NCBI RefSeq assembly: GCF_010093025.1
Contig: NZ_CP048114.1
Span: 2,418,001-2,482,000 of the forward strand
DNA from: Edaphobacter sp. 12200R-103
GTDB lineage: Bacteria > Acidobacteriota > Terriglobia > Terriglobales > Acidobacteriaceae
DNA length: 64,000 nt
Direction of reading: 5' to 3'
The position numbers were made by a program, and so were the translations under genes. The notes beneath the pieces are model-generated. The model saw nothing but the letters and a program-made list of their open reading frames with translations. It was not told the origin of the DNA and made no database searches. Shown here in pieces: positions 9,501-17,498 of the stretch. Positions within the stretch are counted from its first letter, which is position 1. The number at the start of each line of letters is the position of its first letter.

Positions 9501-10176
9501 TCTGATTCGACATACCGCCACCGATTTGATAATTGCCGAAACCAGTATTGTTTGTGTAGGTTCCACCTGCCTGATTGCCGAGTGGATTACCGCCGGTAGA
9601 GCCCTGTGGGACAACGCCCGGAGCAAGAATCAGCAAGTTGAAAACATTGCGGCCACTAAGAGGCATCTCCTGCACCTGCTTCCCCTCTACCAGTTGCCCA
9701 AGTGCGCCTGGCTGAGTCTCAATAATCGGCGCCGATGTGTCTACATCAACAGTTTGACTGATATCACCGACTGCGAGCGTTGCATCCAGCCGAAGGGCGG
9801 CCTGCACAACCACCGTGATCGACTGTCTCCTTTGCCGACGGAACCCGCTTTTCTCGAAATCGAGACTGTAGTCTCCCGGAATGATGTTGACGAATTGATA
9901 GCTGCCGCTTGTATTCGTCAACGCGTTCCGCTTCTCGCCCGTACCCGTATTTGTCAGAGTGACGGAAGCATCAGATATTATCGCTCCACTACCATCGGTA
10001 ACCGTTCCGATGATCGTGCCATAGGTGCTCTGGGCTTGCGCAGGCAGACTCAACAGGAAAAATGCAAAAAGAATGCATCCGGCCAGAGATTTAGTAAGAC
10101 TGCCAAAGAATTGGCGGTGTTTTCCGCGAAAGCTCGAAACAGTTTCGCTATGCGAGACTAGGAAATTCTTGAACAT
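6559..10176 (-). CDS. TonB-dependent receptor, Oar-like, with carboxypeptidase regulatory domain (1)
   Basis: Outer-membrane importer of 1,205 residues. A signal peptide ends at PAQAQ (about residue 49). A carboxypeptidase-like regulatory (beta-sandwich) domain follows (about 50-135), then a plug region (IIETQPGALGQ...LPLSGRNVFNLL) and a long beta-barrel that closes with a terminal aromatic residue (RLIQFAGRISF). By family knowledge such proteins import glycans or oligopeptides with TonB. Start ATG 10176 is preferred over the 1,320-codon frame because it opens a proper signal peptide and has GAGGG about 8 bases upstream. It is divergent from the binding-protein / kinase / regulator operon, which probably controls it. 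Substrate unknown. Confidence 0.9.
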   Translation of the reverse strand: MFKNFLVSHSETVSSFRGKHRQFFGSLTKSLAGCILFAFFLLSLPAQAQSTYGTIIGTVTDGSGAIISDASVTLTNTGTGEKRNALTNTSGSYQFVNIIPGDYSLDFEKSGFRRQRRQSITVVVQAALRLDATLAVGDISQTVDVDTSAPIIETQPGALGQLVEGKQVQEMPLSGRNVFNLLILAPGVVPQGSTGGNPLGNQAGGTYTNNTGFGNYQIGGGMSNQSAFYLDGVPLNTIYINSPALVPTQDAIQEFRVDSNAVSAEFGRFAGGVVNMASRSGTSAFHGSAYEYIRNRVLNANTFFNKRTNTPTPAFTQNQFGVTLGGPVRRDKLFFFFSWERFSFSKGNPYLNTVPTQAMRNGDFSALCTSFNNNGVCVPGKGVQIYDPQTTCGVAGTPSCPVGQTTPRQPFPYNKIPMSRLDVASAQFFKYFGLPNQPGAVSNFLPVNNFATNVKLGGSTNQYNARGDWTVSENQRVFARYSWWAGSSTPSDPFKVNFGGLYSYTGAQNFVVGDTYTFDPHTVADFRLSYLRARNGFTPQQVGTDLSLFGPAWGALTSQVTLPVAPLASISGIAGFSGVDNRSITNDFALSGNLTKILGRHTLKFGGEVRRNDWNFAQSNNAAGSFSFDQGFTAQINPTTTSQVANTGYSVASFFLGNPATGTAVSIGFTDASKWYPAAYFQDTVTLRKLTVTAGVRWEYNQGIREKSDRLTVLLPDAADPLGAAVGLPDLKGQMALVNTPLYPGRTQIVSHYKTVAPRLNIAYALDQKTSFRAGYGISWIPPDMVNYSMSAFQSPVNAATTTMVPSVGGTTSLLPAATFGNPFPGGLIPPIGHNPAQLGIFEGQSISSPVPSQPFGYAQQWNAEIQRQLTDAMAVDIGYAGSKGSHLSYSTFQLNQLTESQMAQGSALNAQVANPFYGRISSGTLANPTVARAQLLRPYPQFLSFQDTSGSGKGASSWSSLQARFIDRFKAGGVISASYTWAKLMSNTDTLTSWLETHGAAGVQNWYNLAAEKSLATYDVRHRFVVSYVLDLPFGTNKRFLGNIGPVMNRIIGGWSVNGITTLQTGFPLALTTATNQTGSQGGGSRPNVIPGANKKIDGSAQSRLTKWFNTDAFAAPPAFTFGNESRTDSTLRDHGVANWDFTLGKSIPITERVSFTFKTEVFNLFNRVQFGDPGTSVGSSNYGVVSTQINNPRLIQFAGRISF

Positions 10177-10284
10177 GGACTTACCCTCTGTAAGCGATGC
10201 TTGACACACAGGCGCCTCACCCAGGCCCCCACTTTTCCCTGCATGTATGCCGAGAACTATAAGCATTTCAGCGAACTGCTGGCC

Positions 10285-10302
10285 ATAGTCCAATTGGACT
10301 AT
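10285..10302. promoter_or_regulatory. Perfect 18-bp palindrome, candidate operator of the divergent sensory operon
   Basis: ATAGTCCAATTGGACTAT is a perfect palindrome in the 208-bp gap between the TonB receptor gene and the binding-protein gene. On the minus strand a TATAGT hexamer at 10261-10256 could be the -10 of the receptor promoter, with no good -35 box. The palindrome centre would then lie near -44, the usual place for an activator contacting RNA polymerase. The nearby NarL-type response regulator is the obvious candidate ligand, but that link is inference. Confidence 0.55.
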
Positions 10303-10384
10303 ACGAGAACGGTGTAGCATTTCGATTGCCCGGAATGGCGTGTCCCGCCATTCGACCTGATCCGTTGTCTCTGTGATAAAGTCC

Positions 10385-11359
10385 ATGCCACTTAGCATTC
10401 TTCGATCACTGCGTATGTTCGCGATTGCATCCATTCTTCTCGGATTGTGTTCCTGCCACGCCCCTATTCCTACTATCGCCGTTATTCCTCCCGTTACTGG
10501 AACTCTGCTCTGGGAGACCATGCACGGGGGAGCTGCTGGAGAGGCAAGACGGCATCACCTGCATTTGTACTGGAATGCACCGACAGAAGAAGGTGATACC
10601 CAGAAGCAGATCGGCTTTCTGGAACGTGCCCTCAATCGACATTACGCCGGCATCGTTCTCGTTCCCGATGAAACCTTCGCTTTTCGCACCCCTGTTCAGC
10701 ATGCAATTGATAAATCCATTCCAGTCGTTGTTATCAATAACGAGCTAGGCCTACCTTCGGAACGGTATCTTTCCTATGTATTGAACGATGAAGTAGAAGG
10801 AGGCAAACTTGCTGCCCGTCGGGTCGCAGCGATTCTGCATGGCAAGGGGTCAATCGCAATACTAGGTACAAACCCCCACCTTCAAAGTCTTCATAAGCGG
10901 GAGCTCAGTCTAGAACGGACACTTGCCACAGAGTTTCCTCAGATTCATATTGCAGTCCGCAAACTTGGAGACATGAGCGTCCCCCACGAACAACAGGCAG
11001 CGGAACAGCTTTTCGACGCAGCACATCCCGTGGATGCCATCGTTGCCCTGACAACGACGTCTATGCGGGGTGCCTACTATGCTCGCATTGAGACACAACG
11101 CTCCAGGTCGATCCCTATCGTCGGATTCGATCAGGAACGCCTGCCCGCCATCAAAGCGGGCGAGATCGACTCCATCGTGATTCAGAACACTTTCGATATT
11201 GGCAGAATCGCCCTGGACAATATCGCTGCGCAGAGAAAGGGTAATCCCGTGGCGGAACGCGTATATGTTAAGCCAATCCTGCTAACCAGGGCCAACTTCG
11301 ATTCACCGCAGCTAAAGCACATTACGCTCTATCCAATGTTTCCGTGGAGCGAGCAATAG
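10385..11359 (+). CDS. Periplasmic sugar-binding-like lipoprotein (type 1 periplasmic binding fold)
   Basis: A 324-residue exported protein. A short hydrophobic segment ends in the lipobox-like GLCSC, so it is probably a lipoprotein. The rest has the type 1 binding-protein (RbsB/LacI-like) layout: TIAVIPPVTGTLLWETMHGGA, then a IVLVPDE strand, IPVVVINNEL, a hinge around YVLNDEVEGGKLAARRV, and VDAIVALTTTSMRGA with IPIVGFDQER. The frame can also start at GTG 10373. No ABC transporter genes are adjacent. Instead a histidine kinase starts 4 bp after the stop, so the role is more likely ligand presentation to the kinase than transport. First gene of a three-gene operon. Confidence 0.8.
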   Translation: MPLSILRSLRMFAIASILLGLCSCHAPIPTIAVIPPVTGTLLWETMHGGAAGEARRHHLHLYWNAPTEEGDTQKQIGFLERALNRHYAGIVLVPDETFAFRTPVQHAIDKSIPVVVINNELGLPSERYLSYVLNDEVEGGKLAARRVAAILHGKGSIAILGTNPHLQSLHKRELSLERTLATEFPQIHIAVRKLGDMSVPHEQQAAEQLFDAAHPVDAIVALTTTSMRGAYYARIETQRSRSIPIVGFDQERLPAIKAGEIDSIVIQNTFDIGRIALDNIAAQRKGNPVAERVYVKPILLTRANFDSPQLKHITLYPMFPWSEQ

Positions 11360-11363
11360 TTCT

Positions 11364-13493
11364 ATGAAGATCTCATCTGGGAAGGCCTCCGCACTCGGAA
11401 TTATCCTTGCAATCGTAGCCGTCCTGGTTTGCGGAATTTACTACCGGGCTTTCTGTGCTTCCCATCCTTCGATCGCATCTTTCCAGCCAGACAATGTGCA
11501 GACATGGACGCCATACGGAGGCTCCTGGAAGATCTTCAACGGCAGCATGCAGAATGACTCCGAGGAACGAGGCGCGAAGCTGATGAACGGCTCCCCGGAC
11601 TGGAGCGACTATGTCGTCGAAGCAGATATACAGATCCTCGGCCCATATGGCGATGCGGGCCTTCTTCTACGCTCATCCGGCGAAGAAGAAGGCGTGGATG
11701 CATATCACGGCTACTATGCTCTACTCCGCAATATGAATGACACTCTTACGATCGGGCGTGCGGACTATGGACTGAATCAGTTCGTCACGGAACCGATCGC
11801 TCCTCATATAGGAGAGCAGGAATGGTTTCATCTTAAATTCGTCGCCTACGATTGTGATATCGCCGCAGAAGCCATCTCTTCCTCGTCCAAGGTGAAGACC
11901 TATGCTGCCGCTCATGATCCACGATGCATTCACAAGGGCCGTCTCGGTTTGCGCTCCTTTTCAACGAGCGCGAGATGGAAGAACATTCGGGTAGCTCCCG
12001 CAACCCGCCAGGATATTGATGAGATCACCCGGCACACCATTCTTGAGAACATTACCTACAGTCCTGATTGGGTCCGAAATGTGCTCCACTTCCCAGCTGC
12101 CGATCGCTACATGGCTCCTATCCACCGCGAGGCAGAGCGGCTTCATAGCGACGTCCATATCGATTCCATCGATCATCTATCGCTAATGAATCTTTATGGC
12201 CAGCATGTCGTTACAATCCACGGAGTCGTCACGCTTGTTACTCCGGAACTTTACATCCAGGACGGCACTGGCGGCATTCGCGCCCCGGAAGCAATCCTCA
12301 CTGGCCCTGTGAAGGTGGGAGATCAGGTTGAGGCACAGGGCACGGTTGTCTCAAAAGAAGTTCACCCGGTATTGGAACATGCGACGATCCGCGTTCTGTC
12401 ATCGAATGTCCCTGTTCCCGCTCTGACTGCGACGGCTTTTGAGCTTGCGGTAGGAAATCACGAAGGTCAGATTGTTGAAGTAGAAGGGATCCTGCAGGAT
12501 TCGTTTCGCACAGATAAGCGCCTAACTCTTCAGCTAAGCGAAGGCAGTCAGCAGTTTTACGCCATCGCAGATCAAGATGACCTAACCTTCAGAAACTTAA
12601 AACTGGAAAATGGCAGCCGCTTACGCCTGCGCGGAGTCGAAACAAAACATATCGGCTATACCAACGACCGGGTAGCGTTCGCTATTTTAATGCCAACCGC
12701 CAGCAGCTTCGCGGTTATTGAAGATCCGCCATGGTGGAACAGAAAACATATCGCGATGCTGGGCGGCGCCATTTCAATCTTGATTCTGGCTCTTGTGACG
12801 CTTTCTCGTTATCTGCAGAACTGGAAGATTGCATCCGTCCTTGAGGAACGTGAACGTCTTGCTCTTGAAATGCATGACACACTTGCCCAAAGCTTCGCCG
12901 GCATCGGCTTTCAGCTGCAGGCCATCCTCGAAGAAACAAAGGCTTCAACTGCGTCGGCAAAGCAGGTGGAGATCGCACTCTGCATGGTTCGTTCCAGCCA
13001 TGAAGAGGCCAAAAGAAGCATTGCGGCGCTCCGTCCGCGTTTTCTCAATAGTGCTGACGTCGTCGACAATCTTCGTCAGGCCGCGGAAAGGCTCGTCGAA
13101 GGCAAATCTGTCAAAATTCATGCTCATATTGAAGGCCCGGTCGATGAGATTCCATTGCGCATCTCCGATGCTCTCTTCCGTATCGGGCAGGAAGCGATCA
13201 GCAATGCTGTTCGCCATTCCTATGCACGCGCTATCACCATCTCACTTTCCTTGATTGCCAATCACATCCGCCTCTCCGTCCACGATGACGGTGTCGGCTT
13301 CGACATACAACAGAATGATCCCGGGTTTGGAATCCGCGGTATGACCCGGCGTACCGACAATATCGGCGGTAAGATTCAGATCGTCTCTCTACCGAACAAC
13401 GGAACAACGGTGATCGTTACGGCCGATCTTGCTCCTCACAGCTCTGCTTTTGAACGTCTGCACTCCGCAGCCAGGTTCATCATGGGGGTATGA
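11364..13493 (+). CDS. Membrane sensor histidine kinase with ConA-like and OB-fold periplasmic domains
   Basis: A kinase of 709 residues. A transmembrane segment lies at about 10-28. Residues 45-215 form a jelly-roll-like (DUF1080/LamG-type) domain (GGSWKIFNG, DYVVEADIQ, GDAGLLLRSS, LGLRSFSTSARWKNIRV). Residues 275-445 hold OB-fold-like repeats (VVTIHGVVTLVTPELYIQDGTGGI). A second membrane segment is at about 463-481. The cytoplasmic part has a HisKA_3 dimerisation helix with His504 in ALEMHDTLAQSFAG, and a HATPase domain (RIGQEAISNAVRH, VHDDGVGFD, GIRGMTRR). This is the NarL/DesK kinase class, pairing with the LuxR-type regulator downstream. The lectin-like ectodomain suggests carbohydrate sensing, together with the upstream binding lipoprotein. 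Specificity is unknown. Confidence 0.87.
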   Translation: MKISSGKASALGIILAIVAVLVCGIYYRAFCASHPSIASFQPDNVQTWTPYGGSWKIFNGSMQNDSEERGAKLMNGSPDWSDYVVEADIQILGPYGDAGLLLRSSGEEEGVDAYHGYYALLRNMNDTLTIGRADYGLNQFVTEPIAPHIGEQEWFHLKFVAYDCDIAAEAISSSSKVKTYAAAHDPRCIHKGRLGLRSFSTSARWKNIRVAPATRQDIDEITRHTILENITYSPDWVRNVLHFPAADRYMAPIHREAERLHSDVHIDSIDHLSLMNLYGQHVVTIHGVVTLVTPELYIQDGTGGIRAPEAILTGPVKVGDQVEAQGTVVSKEVHPVLEHATIRVLSSNVPVPALTATAFELAVGNHEGQIVEVEGILQDSFRTDKRLTLQLSEGSQQFYAIADQDDLTFRNLKLENGSRLRLRGVETKHIGYTNDRVAFAILMPTASSFAVIEDPPWWNRKHIAMLGGAISILILALVTLSRYLQNWKIASVLEERERLALEMHDTLAQSFAGIGFQLQAILEETKASTASAKQVEIALCMVRSSHEEAKRSIAALRPRFLNSADVVDNLRQAAERLVEGKSVKIHAHIEGPVDEIPLRISDALFRIGQEAISNAVRHSYARAITISLSLIANHIRLSVHDDGVGFDIQQNDPGFGIRGMTRRTDNIGGKIQIVSLPNNGTTVIVTADLAPHSSAFERLHSAARFIMGV

Positions 13494-13497
13494 AACC

Positions 13498-14136
13498 TTG
13501 AAACCAGATGCTCCACCCATTCGTCTGCTTATTGTCGATGACCACCCGGTAGTTCGTATCGGTCTGAGCAGCATGCTCAATATGAGAGGAAAAATTCTTG
13601 TCGTTGCCGCGGTCGCCAGCGGCAAAGAGGCTATCTGCTTCCTGGACCAATCGAATGTCGATATCGTTCTCCTCGATCTACGCATGCCAGAGATGAACGG
13701 CATCGAAACGCTTAAAGCGATCTGTAAACGCCCGTTCCCTCCGCCGGTGATCGTCCTTTCCAGCTTTGAGTTCGACGAAGAGATATACCAAGCCGTTGAA
13801 GCCGGCGCGCAAGGCTATCTCCTCAAAGACATGACAGTAGAAAATATCTTTCTTGCCATTCAACGGGTCAATGCGGGAGGCACCTTCTTTCCTACCCGCA
13901 TTACAGATCGACTCGACGAACGTAAACATCGTCGCGACCTCAGCACCCGTGAGCTGGAAATTCTGTCGCTCCTGACAAAGGGACTAACAAATAAAGAAAT
14001 TGGAGGTGCCCTTAGCATAAGCCAGTTCACCGTACGCAACCACATCAAACACATCGCCGCAAAGCTGGATGCGAGCGATCGAACCGAAGCTGCTTTTATC
14101 GCAATCCAGTCCGGCATTATTGCCGTTTCTCATTGA
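13498..14136 (+). CDS. NarL/FixJ-family response regulator
   Basis: Two-component DNA-binding regulator. The receiver domain (about 8-125) has the acidic pair in LLIVDDHP, phospho-acceptor Asp60 in IVLLDLRMPE, Ser88/Ser89 and Lys110. A LuxR-type helix-turn-helix (about 147-208) contains LSTRELEILSLLTKGLTNKEIG and TVRNHIKHIAAKL. A frame opens at 13429 inside the kinase gene, but the best start is TTG 13498: GGGGG at 13484-13488 lies 9 bases upstream and it follows the kinase stop directly. Third gene of the binding-protein / kinase / regulator operon. The palindrome at 10285-10302 is a candidate target. Confidence 0.9.
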   Translation: MKPDAPPIRLLIVDDHPVVRIGLSSMLNMRGKILVVAAVASGKEAICFLDQSNVDIVLLDLRMPEMNGIETLKAICKRPFPPPVIVLSSFEFDEEIYQAVEAGAQGYLLKDMTVENIFLAIQRVNAGGTFFPTRITDRLDERKHRRDLSTRELEILSLLTKGLTNKEIGGALSISQFTVRNHIKHIAAKLDASDRTEAAFIAIQSGIIAVSH

Positions 14137-14245
14137 CACCACTTTCTCTCAGCCGTGCCGCTGTGATTCTTGTCGTGCAGCATATTGTCCTATTGTTGTC
14201 GGGCAGTTTCTGATAACCACCTTATGAGCAGATGGAGCATCCTTT

Positions 14246-15667
14246 ATGTCTTCCCTTTATCGATCCTGTGCCGTGGCATTGACAGCGCTCGCCATGAGCC
14301 CGATGGCGATGCCGCAGCAGATTCCATCTACTGAAGAGCGGGCCCGCATCGAGGCCGTCTCTGCGGCCGAACGCGACCGCGAACTCAAGCTGCTAAGCAT
14401 CTCAGCCATGCAGCCGGGGGTTACGGCCTATGACATCGGTAAGCCGGGAAACGCCAATTATGACGAATCAAAGGCAAATCCCTACCCTAAGCTCCCCGAC
14501 GCCTTCACGCTACAAGACGGAACCAAGGTAAAAACAAAGGCACAGTGGGAGAAGCGTCGGCAGGAGATAAAAACACTGTTTGACAACAATATTTACGGAA
14601 GATTCCCTGCCCAAATCCCGGCGGTTTCGTGGAGAGTAGACAGCGTAGAGACGATGACGATCGCGGGCGTCCCTACCGTTGTGAAACACATTGTTGGGCA
14701 TGTCGATAATTCTTCTTATCCAGCCATCACCGTCGACATCCACGCGGACATCGTCACACCGGCCAGCAAGCGAGGACAGAGAGTCCCGGTCATTATCGGA
14801 GGAGGCTCTACTCACCCACGGCCGGTGCGCCCACCAGCTGCACCTGGGCAACAAATTCATTTGACTGCAGCTCCCAGGAACGCGCCCGACGCCGCCGAGA
14901 TACTGCTCAAACATGGATGGGGCTTCGTCAGCCGCAACTCGAATGAGGTGCAGGCAGACAACGGTGCCGGTCTTACCAGCGGCATCATTGGTCTGGTGAA
15001 CAAAGGCCAGCCACGCAGTCTGCAGGACTGGGGAGTCCTGCGCGCCTGGGGCTGGGGAGACAGCCGTATTGTCGACTACCTCGATACCGACCCTGATATC
15101 GACGCACGAAAGATCGGTATCATGGGCCATTCGCGTGGCGGCAAAGCCGCATTGATAGCCATGGTGGATGACCCACGCATTGCTATCGGCTATATCTCCT
15201 CCTCGGGTGCAGGTGGCGTCAACCTGTATCGCCGTAATTATGGTGAGACCATTCACAATCTTGCGGGCAAATCTACCTTCCACTGGTTTGCCGGCAACTT
15301 CCTCAGGTATTCCGCAGTTGGTCACACTGTCGACGAACTGCCGGTAGATAGCCACGAGTTCCTCGCATTGGTGGCGCCTCGCCCTATCTTTATTGGAGGC
15401 GGAGCACTTATCACCGACCCGCAATACGCACCGGGGGACGCCTGGCAGGACGCACATGGTATGTTTCTCTCCGCAGTCGCGGCGAGTCCCGCCTGGAAAT
15501 TCTTTGGAGCCACGGGATTGGGTACATCGACATTTCCACCGATAAACACGCTCATCGATTCGGGAGATATTGCCTTCCGCCAACACGAATACGGTCATAC
15601 TCCCGCTCCCAACTGGCCCTACTTCATCGAGTTCGCAGATCATGAATTTTCGAAGCAGAAGCGGTAG
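14246..15667 (+). CDS. Secreted CE15-like esterase (glucuronoyl methylesterase family)
   Basis: An exported alpha/beta hydrolase of 473 residues. A hydrophobic N-terminus ends near residue 24. The nucleophile elbow GHSRGGK (Ser296, Arg297, Lys300) matches the CE15 GxSRxGK signature, with His in place of the usual Cys. DWGVLRAWGWGDSR upstream and HEYGHTPAP (His451) near the end also fit. The Glu that follows the nucleophile strand in fungal CE15 enzymes is absent (ISSSGAGG here); Asp368 in PVDSHEFLALVAPRP may act as the acid. By family knowledge CE15 enzymes cleave ester links between lignin and glucuronoxylan. A GGAG lies about 8 bases before the ATG. It follows the regulator gene by about 110 bp. 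Confidence 0.8.
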   Translation: MSSLYRSCAVALTALAMSPMAMPQQIPSTEERARIEAVSAAERDRELKLLSISAMQPGVTAYDIGKPGNANYDESKANPYPKLPDAFTLQDGTKVKTKAQWEKRRQEIKTLFDNNIYGRFPAQIPAVSWRVDSVETMTIAGVPTVVKHIVGHVDNSSYPAITVDIHADIVTPASKRGQRVPVIIGGGSTHPRPVRPPAAPGQQIHLTAAPRNAPDAAEILLKHGWGFVSRNSNEVQADNGAGLTSGIIGLVNKGQPRSLQDWGVLRAWGWGDSRIVDYLDTDPDIDARKIGIMGHSRGGKAALIAMVDDPRIAIGYISSSGAGGVNLYRRNYGETIHNLAGKSTFHWFAGNFLRYSAVGHTVDELPVDSHEFLALVAPRPIFIGGGALITDPQYAPGDAWQDAHGMFLSAVAASPAWKFFGATGLGTSTFPPINTLIDSGDIAFRQHEYGHTPAPNWPYFIEFADHEFSKQKR

Positions 15668-15756
15668 GAGGTAACCCCACGGATCATCTATCCATAGGTT
15701 ATAAGGATCACCTAAAAATCAAGATCACCGTCACTTTCACTCGGAGACCAAATCCT

Positions 15757-16701
15757 ATGCACCAAATCTCAAGGCGTAAATTTATTGCGCTAACCGCGAC
15801 TGGCCTCGCGACCGCGTCGCAGGTAATGATGGCGCGTTCCAACGGCGATGTCATTACCGCAGGGCAGATCGTCGATCGCATCAAGAAAGAGATCGGCCCC
15901 AACTGGAATGTAGATACAGTTGATACGTTCAAAGCCGGCGATCCGTCTACTGCCGTGACAGGCATCGTCACTACAGCTTTACCCTCGTTGAGGGTAATGG
16001 AAGAGGCAGTAAAGTCAGGAGCAAATTTCATCATCACTTGTGAGCCAACCTTTTTCAGCAAGGCTGACAAGCCAACCCCGCCGGTGAGGCGCATGGGGCA
16101 GCTTCATCGTGATACCCCTCCAGTGACATCAAATGCTTCGCCCCCACCTGATCCGGTCTTCTCAGCCAAGGATTCATTCATTGAGAAACACAAACTCGTT
16201 GTGTGGCGATTTAGTGACCACTGGCGTTTCCACAAACCCGATCCGTTTTCGCAGGGATTGGCCGCCACTCTTGGCTGGTCAAAGTTTATCGACACCAACG
16301 ATCCGAAGCAGATTACTATCCCCGAAACCTCCCTCGTTGCGCTCGTCTCGCATGTGAAGAAGTCGTTGCATGCTCGCGGGGGCATGCGTATCGTAGGCAA
16401 TCCTCAACAGCGCATACGCAAAATTGCTCTTCTTCCGGGAACGACTCCGATACAGGCATCGATCGAGGTTCTGCCCGGAGTGGACGCGATTATTGCGGGC
16501 GAAGTGCGTGAGTGGGAATCCGTCGAGTACGTGCGCGATACACTGGCGCTTGGAGGGAAAAAGTCACTAACCCTCGTCGGCCGGATCCTCTCCGAGGATC
16601 CTGGAATGCAGGTATGCGCGCAGTGGCTAGAAACTATTGTTCCCGAAGTGAAAACCCGGTGGATATCTGCCGGCGATCCATACTGGAGGCCAATCGCATG
16701 A
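15757..16701 (+). CDS. Tat-exported Nif3/DUF34-like protein, probable metal-ligand loss
   Basis: A 314-residue Nif3-like protein with a twin-arginine N-terminus (SRRKFIALTATG). Recognisable blocks are TAGQIVDRIKKEIG, a VTGIVTTALPSLRVMEEAVKSGANFII strand-helix unit, VDAIIAGEVREWESVEYVRD and SEDPGMQ. The family's ligand pair in the position of HH/HE reads CysGlu here (Cys95-Glu96 in ITCEPTFF), and the later GH motif reads GlyArg (Arg276 in VGRILSE), while Glu280 is kept. So the dinuclear site is probably weakened or lost. The stop overlaps the start of a second Nif3-like gene by 4 bp, which indicates translational coupling and perhaps a hetero-oligomer. Function of the family is unsettled. Confidence 0.75.
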   Translation: MHQISRRKFIALTATGLATASQVMMARSNGDVITAGQIVDRIKKEIGPNWNVDTVDTFKAGDPSTAVTGIVTTALPSLRVMEEAVKSGANFIITCEPTFFSKADKPTPPVRRMGQLHRDTPPVTSNASPPPDPVFSAKDSFIEKHKLVVWRFSDHWRFHKPDPFSQGLAATLGWSKFIDTNDPKQITIPETSLVALVSHVKKSLHARGGMRIVGNPQQRIRKIALLPGTTPIQASIEVLPGVDAIIAGEVREWESVEYVRDTLALGGKKSLTLVGRILSEDPGMQVCAQWLETIVPEVKTRWISAGDPYWRPIA

Positions 16702-17498
16702 GTAACCTGACTGCCGGCGAGATAGTTGCCCGCATTAAGAGCAATCTCGGTATTCCTTGGCGTACTACGACGTACCGCGACACCTTTAAGCTTGGCGGCC
16801 CTGACAGCATCGTCAAAGGGATAGCGACAACTATGTTCTGCTCCTATGACGCTATACGGCGTGCCGCCGAGGCAGGCTGCAATATGATCATTCCGCACGA
16901 AGATACATATTGGAATGATCATGACGATATATCGATCGTCGACCATGATCCGAGCTATCGGCTCAAGGTGAACTTCATGCGCGATCACAATATTGTCGTC
17001 TTCCGCATGCACGATCACATGCACGCGCAGAGGCCCGACTTCACCTATGTCGGTTGTGCACGGGCGCTCGGTCTTGAGAGCAAGTACGAAACTGCTCCAC
17101 AATCCCACCACTTTACCCTCCCCCCGACAACACTCGGTGAATTGGCAGCCACATTTCAGAAGCGGCTTGGCGATAAGGCATTAAGGGTCGTGGGCGATCC
17201 CAATGCCAAGGTGAGCCGTGTTCAGTTGGGTGTTGGGTATGCAACACCACCCATCAATAATCCGGATGTGGACGTCGTCGTTAGTGGAGAACAGCAGGAA
17301 AGCGACGGCTTTCTCGATAGCCCCGCATATGTCCTGGATGCTATGACGCTAGGAATCCCCAAAGGCTGGATCATGCTCGGCCACTCCGTATCTGAAGAAC
17401 AGGGAATGCTTGAAATGGCCCAGTGGATCAAGTCGTTCACGCCCGAGGTTCCGGTTCAACTCATCAGGACAGAAGAACCATTCTGGGTGCCGAGATAA
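16698..17498 (+). CDS. Nif3/DUF34-like putative metal-binding protein
   Basis: A 266-residue paralogue of the preceding gene without an export signal. It keeps the likely metal ligands: His67-Glu68 in IIPHEDTYW, His229 in MLGHSVSEEQGM and Glu233. RMHDHMHAQRPD (about 103-113) adds further His residues. The start ATG 16698 overlaps the upstream TGA (ATGA), so the longer open frame beginning at 16512 inside the upstream gene is not needed. Position after a CE15-like esterase suggests a role in breakdown products of plant cell wall, but this is context only. Confidence 0.78.
   Translation: MSNLTAGEIVARIKSNLGIPWRTTTYRDTFKLGGPDSIVKGIATTMFCSYDAIRRAAEAGCNMIIPHEDTYWNDHDDISIVDHDPSYRLKVNFMRDHNIVVFRMHDHMHAQRPDFTYVGCARALGLESKYETAPQSHHFTLPPTTLGELAATFQKRLGDKALRVVGDPNAKVSRVQLGVGYATPPINNPDVDVVVSGEQQESDGFLDSPAYVLDAMTLGIPKGWIMLGHSVSEEQGMLEMAQWIKSFTPEVPVQLIRTEEPFWVPR

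Noticed and set aside
14510..15643. A 377-codon minus-strand frame opposite the CE15-like gene
   Set aside because: The plus-strand gene has a convincing catalytic layout; the minus frame has none.
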